Part shown: piece by piece, positions 14,844-22,841 of the stretch
How positions within the stretch are numbered: the stretch's first letter is position 1
Layout of the letters: each line of letters opens with the position of its first letter
IMG/VR virus record: IMGVR_UViG_3300014501_000018
Coordinates: 1 to 62,596 of that record
Length of the DNA: 62,596 nucleotides
Reading direction: 5' to 3' (one strand)
DNA from: a virus
Made by a program: the position numbers and the translations under genes
The notes under the pieces: generated by a model
Told to the model about the DNA's origin: nothing
The model's input: only the letters and a program-made list of their open reading frames with translations
The model's database searches: none

Positions 14844-15305
14844 CTATTCCCGGAACGCGATGGCGCCAGCTAACGATCGTGCTCGCGTCCGAACAGCGTG
14901 CCCGTCATTACCTGAATTGACGATCCATTCGCCATCGCTGGACTGTCCCACGATCTGCCCGACATGATGATACCAAACGACGACAGCGCCAACATGCGGG
15001 CTCGTCGGCCGGCCCCAATGCGCCCAGTTGCGCGCGAGATTGTATGCCGTATCAGCAACGCCCTTGACCTGGCGCATGTACCAGCCGCACCAGAGCGCGG
15101 GGCGGCCATCGCTGAAATGCCGGCGGGTGAGACTCACCGCGCTTGGCTGCTGCTCACCCCAGAACCCCCATCCGGCCCAAGGTGTGGCGGCGACGGTTGA
15201 GCGGTGATGATGTGCGTAGTACCGATAGTGATGGTGCCTCGAATGAGCCGAAGCAGAACTCGTCAGCAAAGCAAAAACAAGCGCGGTGAAGAATGCCGTC
15301 CTCAT
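14844..15305 (-). CDS. Secreted CHAP/NlpC-like peptidoglycan hydrolase candidate
   Basis: 153 residues. A clear Sec signal (MRTAFFTALVFALLTSSASA) is followed by a His-rich linker. RPALWCGWYMRQ has a Cys at a helix start and PHVGAVVVWYHHVGQIVG supplies the His strand, then SGNDGHAVRTRARSL. Cys, then His on a following strand, is the CHAP/NlpC-P60 arrangement. It is the last gene of the leftward lysis block, with a signal peptide that would take it to the periplasm without a holin. Enzyme class is inferred from motif order. Confidence 0.7.
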   Translation of the reverse strand: MRTAFFTALVFALLTSSASAHSRHHHYRYYAHHHRSTVAATPWAGWGFWGEQQPSAVSLTRRHFSDGRPALWCGWYMRQVKGVADTAYNLARNWAHWGRPTSPHVGAVVVWYHHVGQIVGQSSDGEWIVNSGNDGHAVRTRARSLAGAIAFRE

Positions 15306-15331
15306 CGTGTGTTCCTTTGGTTGATAAAAAT

Positions 15332-15703
15332 TTAATGCTTAGTGGGATGACCTTCTAGATCGCGAAGCCGTTCCTCATGGTCCCTCGCCTCGACGGTGAT
15401 ACTCTGCAGGATGCTGTTCTCGGTCGCGATGTGGTCCGTGAGCGTCGTTTCCAGCTTGATCATCTCGTCCCCTTGCGTTCGCTGCAAAGTTGCTTCGTCC
15501 CCAAGCGACTTCCAAGTGTAGGCACGCTGCTGATCCAGGGTGTCAAACCTCTTATTAAATTCCCCGAGCTTGTCTTGGACAAACCAGCCGATGATCGCGA
15601 GCGCCAGCATTACCATCGTCGTCAGCCCGCGGAATGCCCATGCCGCAATGCGTTCTTTAGTCTCCCCCATTTGATGGGCGAGAGACGTTGTTTGGTCAGT
15701 CAT
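15332..15703 (-). CDS. Single-pass membrane protein with coiled coil
   Basis: 123 residues. A membrane helix at about 25-46 (FRGLTTMVMLALAIIGWFVQ) is followed by a long charged helix ending RDHEERLRDLEGHPTKH. Same design as the protein at 54133. Within the lysis block it could be a pinholin, a spanin-like part or an accessory anchor; sequence does not decide. Confidence 0.65.
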   Translation of the reverse strand: MTDQTTSLAHQMGETKERIAAWAFRGLTTMVMLALAIIGWFVQDKLGEFNKRFDTLDQQRAYTWKSLGDEATLQRTQGDEMIKLETTLTDHIATENSILQSITVEARDHEERLRDLEGHPTKH

Positions 15704-15725
15704 AACTGTTGACCAATTGATGCTT

Positions 15726-16205
15726 CTAATTCGTCGCGGGCGTTGTTGCTGTTGCCGGAGCTGGCGTAGGAGCAGCTACAACAGCTACAACAGGTCCAGC
15801 GGTTTTAGCCAAAACTGCATTCACCGCAGTTGATGCATTCGTGACCGCTGTGAAGGCATTAGTCAGCGTGGAGGCCGGAGTTGATCCAGCTTTTAATCCC
15901 GCTGCCAGTGCAGTCGAGGCGGCTCCAGCTACAGCTAGAGCAGTTTCGGCTGCAGCGATTTCAGGTGCGGCTTCTGGTACCAATACCGCAGCAGTTGAGA
16001 ATGCGGCGTTGATGGTGACCTCATGTGCAGCGATCCAACCAGCAATCGTTGTGAGTTGACCGTCAGCCCAACTTTCAAACGCCTCAACTTCCGTCCAAGC
16101 TTCGTTGATCCAGCCAACAATGTCGGTTATTCCAACCTGGAATTCATTCTCAAAGACTGATAAAGCCGATGGGGCGGATGCCGGTGTCGTTGCGGTGGTG
16201 CTCAT
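15726..16205 (-). CDS. Ala/Thr/Val-rich helical protein in lysis block
   Basis: 159 residues. Residues 15-65 form an amphipathic part (FENEFQVGITDIVGWINEA), 66-130 are Ala-rich helix and the end is a Pro-Ala-Thr tail. No signal peptide. Its ATG overlaps the previous stop (ATGA at 16202-16205). Unknown; possibly a membrane-active or virion-associated protein. Confidence 0.55.
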   Translation of the reverse strand: MSTTATTPASAPSALSVFENEFQVGITDIVGWINEAWTEVEAFESWADGQLTTIAGWIAAHEVTINAAFSTAAVLVPEAAPEIAAAETALAVAGAASTALAAGLKAGSTPASTLTNAFTAVTNASTAVNAVLAKTAGPVVAVVAAPTPAPATATTPATN

Positions 16206-16522
16206 GCGAGTCTGTCCTTCAATTTACTGGTTACGAGACTAAGTGTGGGGGTGAGTTGCTGCGCCAGGACGTTTGCCTGATTAATGGCGACTTGGTTTTT
16301 ATCGACGAGACCGATCAAAGCTTGGATTTTTGGCAAAGCGTCATGAAGTACGGGGATCAAGTCTTTCGCCAACGCCGTCGCCTGGTTGATGTCAGCTTGG
16401 TTTTTTTGAACGAGAGCGACAAGTGTCTGGGCTTTCAAAATAGCGGCTTTGACTTGCGCGATCTCCGCGGCATCGAAACCCTCAAAACCTAATGCCCATT
16501 CTTCGATCCAGTCGTCGCTCAT
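16202..16522 (-). CDS. Helical protein with internal 35-residue duplication
   Basis: 106 residues. Residues 35-59 (VALVQKNQADINQATALAKD) and 70-94 (IGLVDKNQVAINQANVLAQQ) are clear copies of one unit, 35 residues apart. Both carry the KNQ-x-x-INQA core. Likely a small helical hairpin repeat. Coupled by ATGA to both neighbours. Function unknown. Confidence 0.6.
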   Translation of the reverse strand: MSDDWIEEWALGFEGFDAAEIAQVKAAILKAQTLVALVQKNQADINQATALAKDLIPVLHDALPKIQALIGLVDKNQVAINQANVLAQQLTPTLSLVTSKLKDRLA

Positions 16523-16770
16523 TTCTTCGCATCCGGTCCAAGGGGGAATTGCGCAGCGCCGGCAATTGTCGTGCTCTGCGACGCCGGGATCATGTGCAGG
16601 ATACCATTCGCGCCGTTAACAAGCGCATTGAAGATACCCAAGGCTGCGAGAATTTTGGCTGTCATGGCGGCCCCGAACAGAGTGGTAAACTCGGCTCCAC
16701 AAAGCAGCAAGGCGCTGATGGCGAAGGCGCCAAAACTTATGTACGTACCCCATTTGGGACTTACAAGCAT
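16519..16770 (-). CDS. Probable holin, two membrane helices
   Basis: 83 residues. Helix 1 about 10-29 (YISFGAFAISALLLCGAEFT), helix 2 about 36-60 (MTAKILAALGIFNALVNGAN), with a short C-terminal tail. Size, two-pass topology and place two genes from the endolysin fit a class II holin. No charged cluster typical of antiholin is seen. Confidence 0.65.
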   Translation of the reverse strand: MLVSPKWGTYISFGAFAISALLLCGAEFTTLFGAAMTAKILAALGIFNALVNGANGILHMIPASQSTTIAGAAQFPLGPDAKK

Positions 16771-16771
16771 G

Positions 16772-17320
16772 TCAGGCTCCTATGACTCGCTTCATCTCGC
16801 ACAGGAATCGATCTTGCGTTTTTACGTTGCCGTCGCCGGGGTGCACGTCGAACGTGTCGAAAGTGTAGAGGTTCGTTACTGTGTTGCCTGGTGACTTTTT
16901 CCAGACATAAGCGCCGAGCCCGGCATTGATCGGATTGGTGCTATAGGCGAGGTCAGCGAATTGAACGTTCGGGGTAATGCCGGGGTAAGCAGTATCGATC
17001 CCTGCTTGCGCGCCCCAAATTGAAGCTTGGAATCCCCAAATGCCGTTGATAATCCGTGCCTTGTTTTGGAGGTAAACGTAAGCGCCTACAACAGGAGTGT
17101 TACTAGCTCCGAGCGACGTACCAACGATAATGACTTTATCTGTTAGGGGAAGGCTCAGTATCAACGCCACGACATCGTTGACCTGATAGTCACGATACGG
17201 CGAAGCGTGCGTATTGATGTTGGGCAGTTCAGCTTTCATGCGCTGCGTCATTGTCCGCGCACCAGGGTCCGTTACTGGTCCCCACATTCCGTACAGATCG
17301 AAGCCGTGCACATTTGGCAT
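16772..17320 (-). CDS. Alpha/beta-hydrolase-like esterase/lipase candidate in lysis block
   Basis: 182 residues. The N-terminus MPNVHGFDLYGMWGP resembles the first strand and oxyanion region. VIIVGTSLGASN holds the nucleophile elbow Gly-x-Ser-x-Gly with Ser69, and FDVHPGDG gives His160; an Asp in between completes a plausible triad. No signal peptide. It lies between the holin and the endolysin. By analogy with LysB-type enzymes it may attack an outer-envelope ester, but the sequence shows only the hydrolase pattern. Confidence 0.6.
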   Translation of the reverse strand: MPNVHGFDLYGMWGPVTDPGARTMTQRMKAELPNINTHASPYRDYQVNDVVALILSLPLTDKVIIVGTSLGASNTPVVGAYVYLQNKARIINGIWGFQASIWGAQAGIDTAYPGITPNVQFADLAYSTNPINAGLGAYVWKKSPGNTVTNLYTFDTFDVHPGDGNVKTQDRFLCEMKRVIGA

Positions 17321-17345
17321 AGGATAAACTTCTACGTGAAAAGCC

Positions 17346-18008
17346 CTAACTCGTCAAATCCAACTCCGGCTGCTCGAACGGCAGGAAGTCTCCGAAGTCG
17401 CCGAACGCCGTATCGGTGTCGCAGTCGAGATTGGCGAGCCGGGTCACGGCGCCCTGCAGCAGCACTAATTCCGGCGGCTTGAGCGCCAGATAAGCTCTTG
17501 ATCCCGTCCAGCCCATTGACTGCGAGAGCCACGCCAACTGTGCCGATTTTGCGCCGATGACCGCTTTGCACACAGCTCCCGAGCCATAGACCCCGATCTG
17601 ATAACCCGAGTTCATCAGGACAGCCTCGATCGCGGCGAAGTAGGGAAGCACGTATTGGCTGATCTGGCTGGGACTGGCATCGGTGTCGACTGCGAAATAG
17701 ATGCAGGCTCCTTTGGGAGCCCCAACCGTGGGCGCATAATTCAGACAGAACGTAGCATCACGCTTGCCAGCTTGGGCGCTGATAGCCGGAAACGCACCGT
17801 CGTGGGTGAGGAAATCGCCATACCCTTCATGAACCAAGGCGAGCCGGATACCAGCGTCTGATAGCGCCTGGGCCTCGGCCGGCTTAATGCACTTGTCGCC
17901 GGTCGGGTTGATTGCCGATAAATACCGGATGACGGTCTCGATATTATCCGCTTGCAGATGCTCGATCTGCGGCGTGGTTACTTGGTTGGTGTCTATGATG
18001 CTGGTCAT
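17346..18008 (-). CDS. Endolysin, DUF1906/GH25-like glycoside hydrolase
   Basis: 220 residues. VIRYLSAINPTGDKCIKPAE, RLALVHEGYG, IYFAVDTDAS and IGVYGSGAV are the strands of the DUF1906 (Rv2525c-like) TIM barrel related to GH25 muramidases, with Asp in the strand ends. It probably cleaves the peptidoglycan sugar backbone. No signal peptide, so release would need the holin. The C-terminus has a Cys-Asp pair (NLDCDTDTAFGD). Confidence 0.8.
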   Translation of the reverse strand: MTSIIDTNQVTTPQIEHLQADNIETVIRYLSAINPTGDKCIKPAEAQALSDAGIRLALVHEGYGDFLTHDGAFPAISAQAGKRDATFCLNYAPTVGAPKGACIYFAVDTDASPSQISQYVLPYFAAIEAVLMNSGYQIGVYGSGAVCKAVIGAKSAQLAWLSQSMGWTGSRAYLALKPPELVLLQGAVTRLANLDCDTDTAFGDFGDFLPFEQPELDLTS

Positions 18009-18016
18009 TGTACATC

Positions 18017-19267
18017 CTATCGATGAATCTGTGCTAGATTTATAATTCCGCTTGTTACAATAACCCCATCAGCGCATGTGTAAGGATGAATGCCGTCAGA
18101 AGTCCATGGCGAGCACGCCGGGTAGCCGACACCTGCGTTCCATATTGAATTGTTTGTTCCATTTCCTACAACCGAAGCATCGTCAAAATAGTTTACCGCC
18201 CCGAGAGCCATGGTGAGGATAGCAGTATTAAACGCAGCTAACTGACTTTGAAAAGCCGTTACCGTCTGATTTGACGTTGTCGCCCAACCATCTGTTGAAG
18301 TTGTAAAAGGCGTAAGTGTCTCTTGAATGTTTACACCACCGCCAAGTGAATTAGCGGTAAATTCAGCCCAAATGGTTTCCGTATTAGTTTCAAGCTGAGC
18401 CGCTGTTTGGCTGCCGGCAATATCATTGTGCCCGTAATTATTAATGTCGTGCGAGCAGTATTGGTAGAGCATCTGTCGCACAGTGTTGTTGTTAACAAAA
18501 CTAACTGCACTATCGCCAGCTTTCCCCATGTTTATATAACCAAAATATGGTCCAGCGCTCGGGGCCGTAATTCCTTGATCGCCAAGGGCGGTTACACCCC
18601 CGTTAGAACCGTACTGAATGCTATCACCAAGAAGGCAAAGCGCCGGCAATGTAATGTTCGATACGATTGCTGCTGGGGTCATATACCCTAGCCCACTATT
18701 AGTTACCGAATCGCATGAGGCTGTTTGATCGCTGATACCCGATGCCCCGATGTGCATTGCGTCGCCGAGCGACAAATCAACTTGCCCGTTGTTGGCATAA
18801 ACCGCGCCGGCAGAACCGACCCAATACTGTCTGATCCAGAATTCCGCGCCATTTGGGATTCCAATATTCAGGCTGTCCGACAAGAGTAGCGGGTTTCCCG
18901 TCGTTATGTTTCCGGTGGCGGAACCGCTGAACTTTATCTGGGTGCAGGTGCCAGCGGGCCACTCTACCGAAGCTTTTATGGTGGCAGATGGAAAGGTAGC
19001 AAGAAGATCGCTTTGACCAACTTCATTCCCATCTGGCGTGGTGCCAAAATTCGGGACAACTATTTGAAGTGAGGATACTGCATTTCTGGCAAAATGCGTC
19101 GAACGTGACATTATTTGTCGGTTGGTTTGATCATTTGAGTCGTTGATGTATGATCGAGTTGCAAATTGGCCGGTGTAGCTGGATGGGCTTGCAGCGCAAC
19201 AATAATTTTGAGCTGATGCGTGACCTACTAAAAACGCGCTCAATATGATGGAGATTATGTATTTCAT
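18017..19267 (-). CDS. Exported SGNH-type hydrolase/esterase, possible tail-associated deacetylase
   Basis: 416 residues from ATG 19267; this Met begins a Sec signal (MKYIISIILSAFLVGHASAQ). A Met 8 codons upstream also exists. Block I CLLGDSIQYG has the Ser near residue 213, the N block is NNYGHNDIAG near 280 and the last block SDGIHPY near 390 gives Asp and His. This is the SGNH/GDSL esterase pattern; relatives de-acetylate sugars. The N-terminal 200 residues are beta-rich. It sits next to receptor-binding proteins, so action on host surface sugar is likely. A signal peptide is unusual for a virion part. Confidence 0.75.
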   Translation of the reverse strand: MKYIISIILSAFLVGHASAQNYCCAASPSSYTGQFATRSYINDSNDQTNRQIMSRSTHFARNAVSSLQIVVPNFGTTPDGNEVGQSDLLATFPSATIKASVEWPAGTCTQIKFSGSATGNITTGNPLLLSDSLNIGIPNGAEFWIRQYWVGSAGAVYANNGQVDLSLGDAMHIGASGISDQTASCDSVTNSGLGYMTPAAIVSNITLPALCLLGDSIQYGSNGGVTALGDQGITAPSAGPYFGYINMGKAGDSAVSFVNNNTVRQMLYQYCSHDINNYGHNDIAGSQTAAQLETNTETIWAEFTANSLGGGVNIQETLTPFTTSTDGWATTSNQTVTAFQSQLAAFNTAILTMALGAVNYFDDASVVGNGTNNSIWNAGVGYPACSPWTSDGIHPYTCADGVIVTSGIINLAQIHR

Positions 19268-19269
19268 GA

Positions 19270-20817
19270 CTAGTACGAAAATGCGTCGCACGCGCTGTTA
19301 GCAACGCTGGTTGTTCCGGATACCCCGCCGTTTCCAAGCGCGATATCAATCCATATTGGAGTTCCTGGGGTTAGGCCGATTACGTTTCCAGTTACGGTGA
19401 CGGCGCCAAACCCTCCGGAAATTGCTATATCTGTACTTTGATTCGTGCCTATGAGCGTTCCTGTAGTAGCGGCTCCATTGCTTGGCGCCGTCCCTGTTCC
19501 ATAATGTATACCGTATTGGGCACGTCCTACAGTTCCAGAAATTTGCAGAGTTAAATTGAACCCAATATGAACTCTCGCTGTGTTTGGTGTTATTGCGCAA
19601 ACGGCACCAAGCCCCATCATTAAAGCGGTAGATGATGACACGCCGCCGCTACCGGCACCTGGTGTAACTTGAATAGTTGATCCTGCAACACCACACCCCG
19701 CGCCGGCATCGACCGTGTTTCCAGTGCTGTCGAACTTCGTGCAGTCGCCAGAAACTGGCGAACCTGTCGATAATTGCAGTTTGGTTCCAGTTCCTTGCGC
19801 GCTGGCGGCCCCTCCGACAATAGAAACAGTTGCCGGAAACTGATAGATGCTCGCAAACGGCACGCCGGAATCTACAACCTTGTTGGATGTCACGCCAATT
19901 AAGTTGCCGGAAGTAATGCCACTTGTCGGCGTCGTTCCTGCGGTCAAGGTCGTGACCCCGCAGGCCATCCACGATGGCACCCCAGTTCCATTGGTTTCAA
20001 GACAACTATTGATTACCGAGGATAATCCAACAACGGTTGCCCCGGTCGATGAGTAGTAAGCAAGTTGGTTTGCGGTCCCACTCGTAACTGTGCCGCCCCC
20101 GCCGCTTGTCGTGCAGGGGCCGCCAGCGTCGACATGATTGCCAGCCGAGTCGACGCTAATGCAATGGCCGTTGGTGTAAGAGCCGTTGCCGGTTACAAAA
20201 TCGGTTGTGTTACCCGATCGGGTTCCCTGCCCGATAAGGCTTGTGCCATTGCCGACGAGAGGCAAATTAGCTGTGTAGCTGGATGGGAACGGAACGCCGT
20301 TGACCTTGCCGACAGTGGTAACGCCACCGTTCGTGATCGTCATGTCGCCAGTGATAGTCTCGGCACTCGGCCCAGCGGATGTTTGGCCTATAAGAATTTG
20401 ACCGTTGCCCAGCAGGACGCCAGCTAAGCTACCGGCTAAATTATACTGGACAGAATAAAGTGGTGCAGAAACGACAGCAATGCTTTGCGGCGAGCCGTTG
20501 ACGGCAAAATTTAACCCGCCAGTTGCACCGCCGTAATTGAACATCGAAAGAGTACCGCCTCCGGTTTGTGTTGCTCCAATACATATTTCGTTATAGGGGC
20601 CGGTGACTGGACCGCTATTCGCGCAGATGCTTGGGCCGGAAGCCGTTACGCCAATGCTGGTGAGAAAACCTTGAAACGCTGTACCACCGTCTTGAATAAC
20701 ACCGTTGGTCGTCCACATTGGGACGTGGCCGGGCGTTACGTGACCTGTTTGCTGGACCGGCTGAGCAAATATGTTTTGCGTCGTTAAAATTAAAAAAAGT
20801 GCGATCCATCTGATCAT
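19270..20817 (-). CDS. Tail fibre/receptor-binding-like protein with signal peptide
   Basis: 515 residues. Opens with a Sec-like signal (MIRWIALFLILTTQNIFAQ), then GHVTPGHVPMWTTNGVIQDGG, a motif found at the start of phage fibre proteins, also shared with the gene downstream. Gly/Thr/Ser-rich beta repeats fill residues 60-390. The C-terminal 125 residues (YGTGTAPSNGA onward) are paralogous to the C-terminus of the protein at 21323. I infer receptor binding; the export signal is puzzling for an assembled fibre. Confidence 0.7.
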   Translation of the reverse strand: MIRWIALFLILTTQNIFAQPVQQTGHVTPGHVPMWTTNGVIQDGGTAFQGFLTSIGVTASGPSICANSGPVTGPYNEICIGATQTGGGTLSMFNYGGATGGLNFAVNGSPQSIAVVSAPLYSVQYNLAGSLAGVLLGNGQILIGQTSAGPSAETITGDMTITNGGVTTVGKVNGVPFPSSYTANLPLVGNGTSLIGQGTRSGNTTDFVTGNGSYTNGHCISVDSAGNHVDAGGPCTTSGGGGTVTSGTANQLAYYSSTGATVVGLSSVINSCLETNGTGVPSWMACGVTTLTAGTTPTSGITSGNLIGVTSNKVVDSGVPFASIYQFPATVSIVGGAASAQGTGTKLQLSTGSPVSGDCTKFDSTGNTVDAGAGCGVAGSTIQVTPGAGSGGVSSSTALMMGLGAVCAITPNTARVHIGFNLTLQISGTVGRAQYGIHYGTGTAPSNGAATTGTLIGTNQSTDIAISGGFGAVTVTGNVIGLTPGTPIWIDIALGNGGVSGTTSVANSACDAFSY

Positions 20818-21317
20818 GACAAGACAATCCCGGTCAGATAGATATCGGCTGTTGCAGCCGCACCCTGCGCGGTTGGCAGAGAAAAATAGATTGCAAGCGC
20901 ATAGGCATTATTCGGGCCGAGTACGAGCGGCAAGTTGGCGGACGAAAAACGCGCTGTGTTGGCGAACGCAGTCAGGGTTGCGTTGAGCAGCAGATTTGCT
21001 CCAATCAGAGTGGTATAGACCTGCGTATTAGCAACGAGCGGCGAGCCGCCTTTGCTTGCTGCGGGGTAAAATCCACTAGCCGCAGTTGTCAGCGATAATG
21101 ACGGATTGGTTATGATGATCCCGGTGAGTTGAAAAATGCCGATATTCGGCGGCAGTAAAATGGGCTGGTCGGTCGTCGTGTTGAAATTTGTCCCGAGCGC
21201 CGACGCTAGTACTTTGTTTGACGCGAGAGCTGGGCCGGCGTCTTGTAGGACACCATCGGTTGTCCAAGAAGCTAGGTGGCCGGGAGTAACAGCGCCGTTT
21301 TGTAGGATGGCACCCAT
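20814..21317 (-). CDS. Small tail fibre-type protein
   Basis: 167 residues. Near the start it has GAVTPGHLASWTTDGVLQDA, the same fibre motif as the preceding larger protein but without a signal peptide. The rest is a beta-rich C-terminal domain (AYALAIYFSLPTAQGAAATA). Its ATG overlaps the previous stop. Probably a fibre tip or attachment subunit. Confidence 0.65.
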   Translation of the reverse strand: MGAILQNGAVTPGHLASWTTDGVLQDAGPALASNKVLASALGTNFNTTTDQPILLPPNIGIFQLTGIIITNPSLSLTTAASGFYPAASKGGSPLVANTQVYTTLIGANLLLNATLTAFANTARFSSANLPLVLGPNNAYALAIYFSLPTAQGAAATADIYLTGIVLS

Positions 21318-21322
21318 CGATG

Positions 21323-21970
21323 TTAATAAACTTCAAACCCGGAGCATCCCCCGGCGCCGATGCTCGATGTGCCGCCATTTGGTGACGCCACAGAAATATC
21401 AAACCAGTAAGCGTTTCCGATGGTGAGTCCAGTAATGAGTCCCTGTGCATCGATATAAAGAAATTGTGAAAGTATCGGAGTAACACTTTGCGTAGTGCCA
21501 AACGTAGTTTGTGCGGTAGCGGAAGCGCCGTTACTCGGGGCCGTCCCGGTGCCATACCTTCCGATGACTTGGACGTTTACCGCCCCCACACTATTAGTAA
21601 TGGTCTGCGGAAAATCAACATGAACACGAGTACTGTTTACGGGAGTCATCGTGCATCCAAGCAGGCCATACCCCATCGCTACGAACGTGCTGGAGGATGT
21701 TCCAGTTGGCGCTTGAAAATTGACGCTCATTGTCGCGCCGTTAAGTTGTATGCAACCTTTCTGGGTTGGGCTTGCAGTTGTGCACTTCGCCGTCACTGCT
21801 CCGGTGTAAGGACCGCTACCAGTGCCAGTTAGCGTAAGCGTACTGTCGGCGTTATTGAGTGACGATACGTTGGCACCGCCACTCGCGCCGCCTGGATTGA
21901 TAATGCCGTCCGCGAGTGCGGGTGAAGCAAGCAGTAAGAATGTTGCTATAAAGCTATTGATAATCGACAT
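21323..21970 (-). CDS. Exported beta-rich protein paralogous to fibre C-terminus
   Basis: 215 residues from ATG 21970, chosen because it starts a Sec signal (MSIINSFIATFLLLASPALA). A Gly/Thr-rich linker leads to a C-terminal domain with YGTGTAPSNGA, then GLTIGNAYWFDISV and GCSGFEVY, matching the 515-residue protein block by block. Likely a shared binding domain. Overlaps the upstream gene by 17 bases. Confidence 0.65.
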   Translation of the reverse strand: MSIINSFIATFLLLASPALADGIINPGGASGGANVSSLNNADSTLTLTGTGSGPYTGAVTAKCTTASPTQKGCIQLNGATMSVNFQAPTGTSSSTFVAMGYGLLGCTMTPVNSTRVHVDFPQTITNSVGAVNVQVIGRYGTGTAPSNGASATAQTTFGTTQSVTPILSQFLYIDAQGLITGLTIGNAYWFDISVASPNGGTSSIGAGGCSGFEVY

Positions 21971-22358
21971 AAATCGGATCCGAGGATGTTGCGCAGGTTG
22001 CTTGGATTGCTCCACTCGGCACATAAGGAAAATAACGCTGGTAAGAACCGCCGGGAAGCAACAGCATCGCTACTGCCTTGGTTGCCGATCCGCCATCTAC
22101 AGTAATCCAGCAACTATCCGTCGCGTTATTATTCTCAATCGTCAAAGACGCGCGGTTCGAATTAGCGGCTAAAATTTGCTGAAAAGTATTGCCAGTTACA
22201 ATTGTTGTAGAAGCGTTGATCGTTGTCTTGTTGCCAGGACACGGTTGCGTCGTCGAGAACCCGGTGGCGCTATTGTAGCAATCCAGAATGACGTTCGCCG
22301 AAGCCGCGACGGTGCCGGCCCACAATAAGAAAAATGCAACGCATAACCGCCTGATCAT
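21954..22358 (-). CDS. Exported small beta-sandwich-like protein
   Basis: 134 residues. Sec signal MIRRLCVAFFLLWAGTVAASA, then CYNSATGFSTTQPCPGN and SNRASLTIENNNATDSCWIT, and a repeated-strand C-terminus (LLPGGSYQRYFPYVPSGAIQ). Four Cys could form two disulfides once exported. This pattern recurs in rhizobial prophage proteins, as far as I recall. Function unknown; perhaps surface decoration. Confidence 0.6.
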   Translation of the reverse strand: MIRRLCVAFFLLWAGTVAASANVILDCYNSATGFSTTQPCPGNKTTINASTTIVTGNTFQQILAANSNRASLTIENNNATDSCWITVDGGSATKAVAMLLLPGGSYQRYFPYVPSGAIQATCATSSDPIYVDYQ

Positions 22359-22639
22359 TTACGCCTCACGATAATGTTGACGGCTATGACAAAGCTTGCA
22401 TAGCCGCCCAAGCCAACGAGCTGATAGACCGAAGGGTTGTTGGGAATGATGACGTAGGAAAGCCAGAACACGGACGCGACGGTCAGGAGCGAATAAAATC
22501 CGCTGACCATAACTGCGGTTTTTTGCGAAAAAATCGCGAGCAGAACATCGACGAATTTGCTGGGATCGGACTCGGCCGCCGCAGGCGGATTATTGGGCGC
22601 GTCGTTGTCGATGACTTCGAACTGTGGCGCCATGCCCAT
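22355..22639 (-). CDS. Two-helix membrane protein
   Basis: 94 residues from ATG 22639 (GAGG five bases upstream; an upstream in-frame ATG at 22663 is less likely). An N-terminal Pro/Ala-rich stretch, then membrane helices at about 42-65 (VMVSGFYSLLTVASVFWLSY) and 74-91 (VGLGGYASFVIAVNIIV). Could be a second holin or a virion membrane-channel part; undecided. Confidence 0.6.
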   Translation of the reverse strand: MGMAPQFEVIDNDAPNNPPAAAESDPSKFVDVLLAIFSQKTAVMVSGFYSLLTVASVFWLSYVIIPNNPSVYQLVGLGGYASFVIAVNIIVRRK

Positions 22640-22841
22640 TATCCTCGATCGTGGCTTGGGCATCGGCCATGGTAAAGCCGTCCGAAGGATCCTCCGGTTT
22701 ACCCTTGTCCTTGGCGAGGGTAGCGTAGAGGGTCGTTAATGCCTTTAGTGCGTCTACAGCTTCTGTAAACGGCGTTGCGGCCTCGCCCGCGCGCTTGCGG
22801 ATGTCCTTGGCCAGTTCTTCGAGTTCTTGCTTGAGGGTCAT
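22590..22841 (-). CDS. Hypothetical helical protein
   Basis: 83 residues, ATG 22841 in overlap with the stop of the large internal protein. MTLKQELEELAKDIRKRAGE reads as coiled coil. The 3' part overlaps the next gene by 50 bases. Unknown; may be a small partner of the internal virion proteins. Confidence 0.55.
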   Translation of the reverse strand: MTLKQELEELAKDIRKRAGEAATPFTEAVDALKALTTLYATLAKDKGKPEDPSDGFTMADAQATIEDNGHGATVRSHRQRRAQ

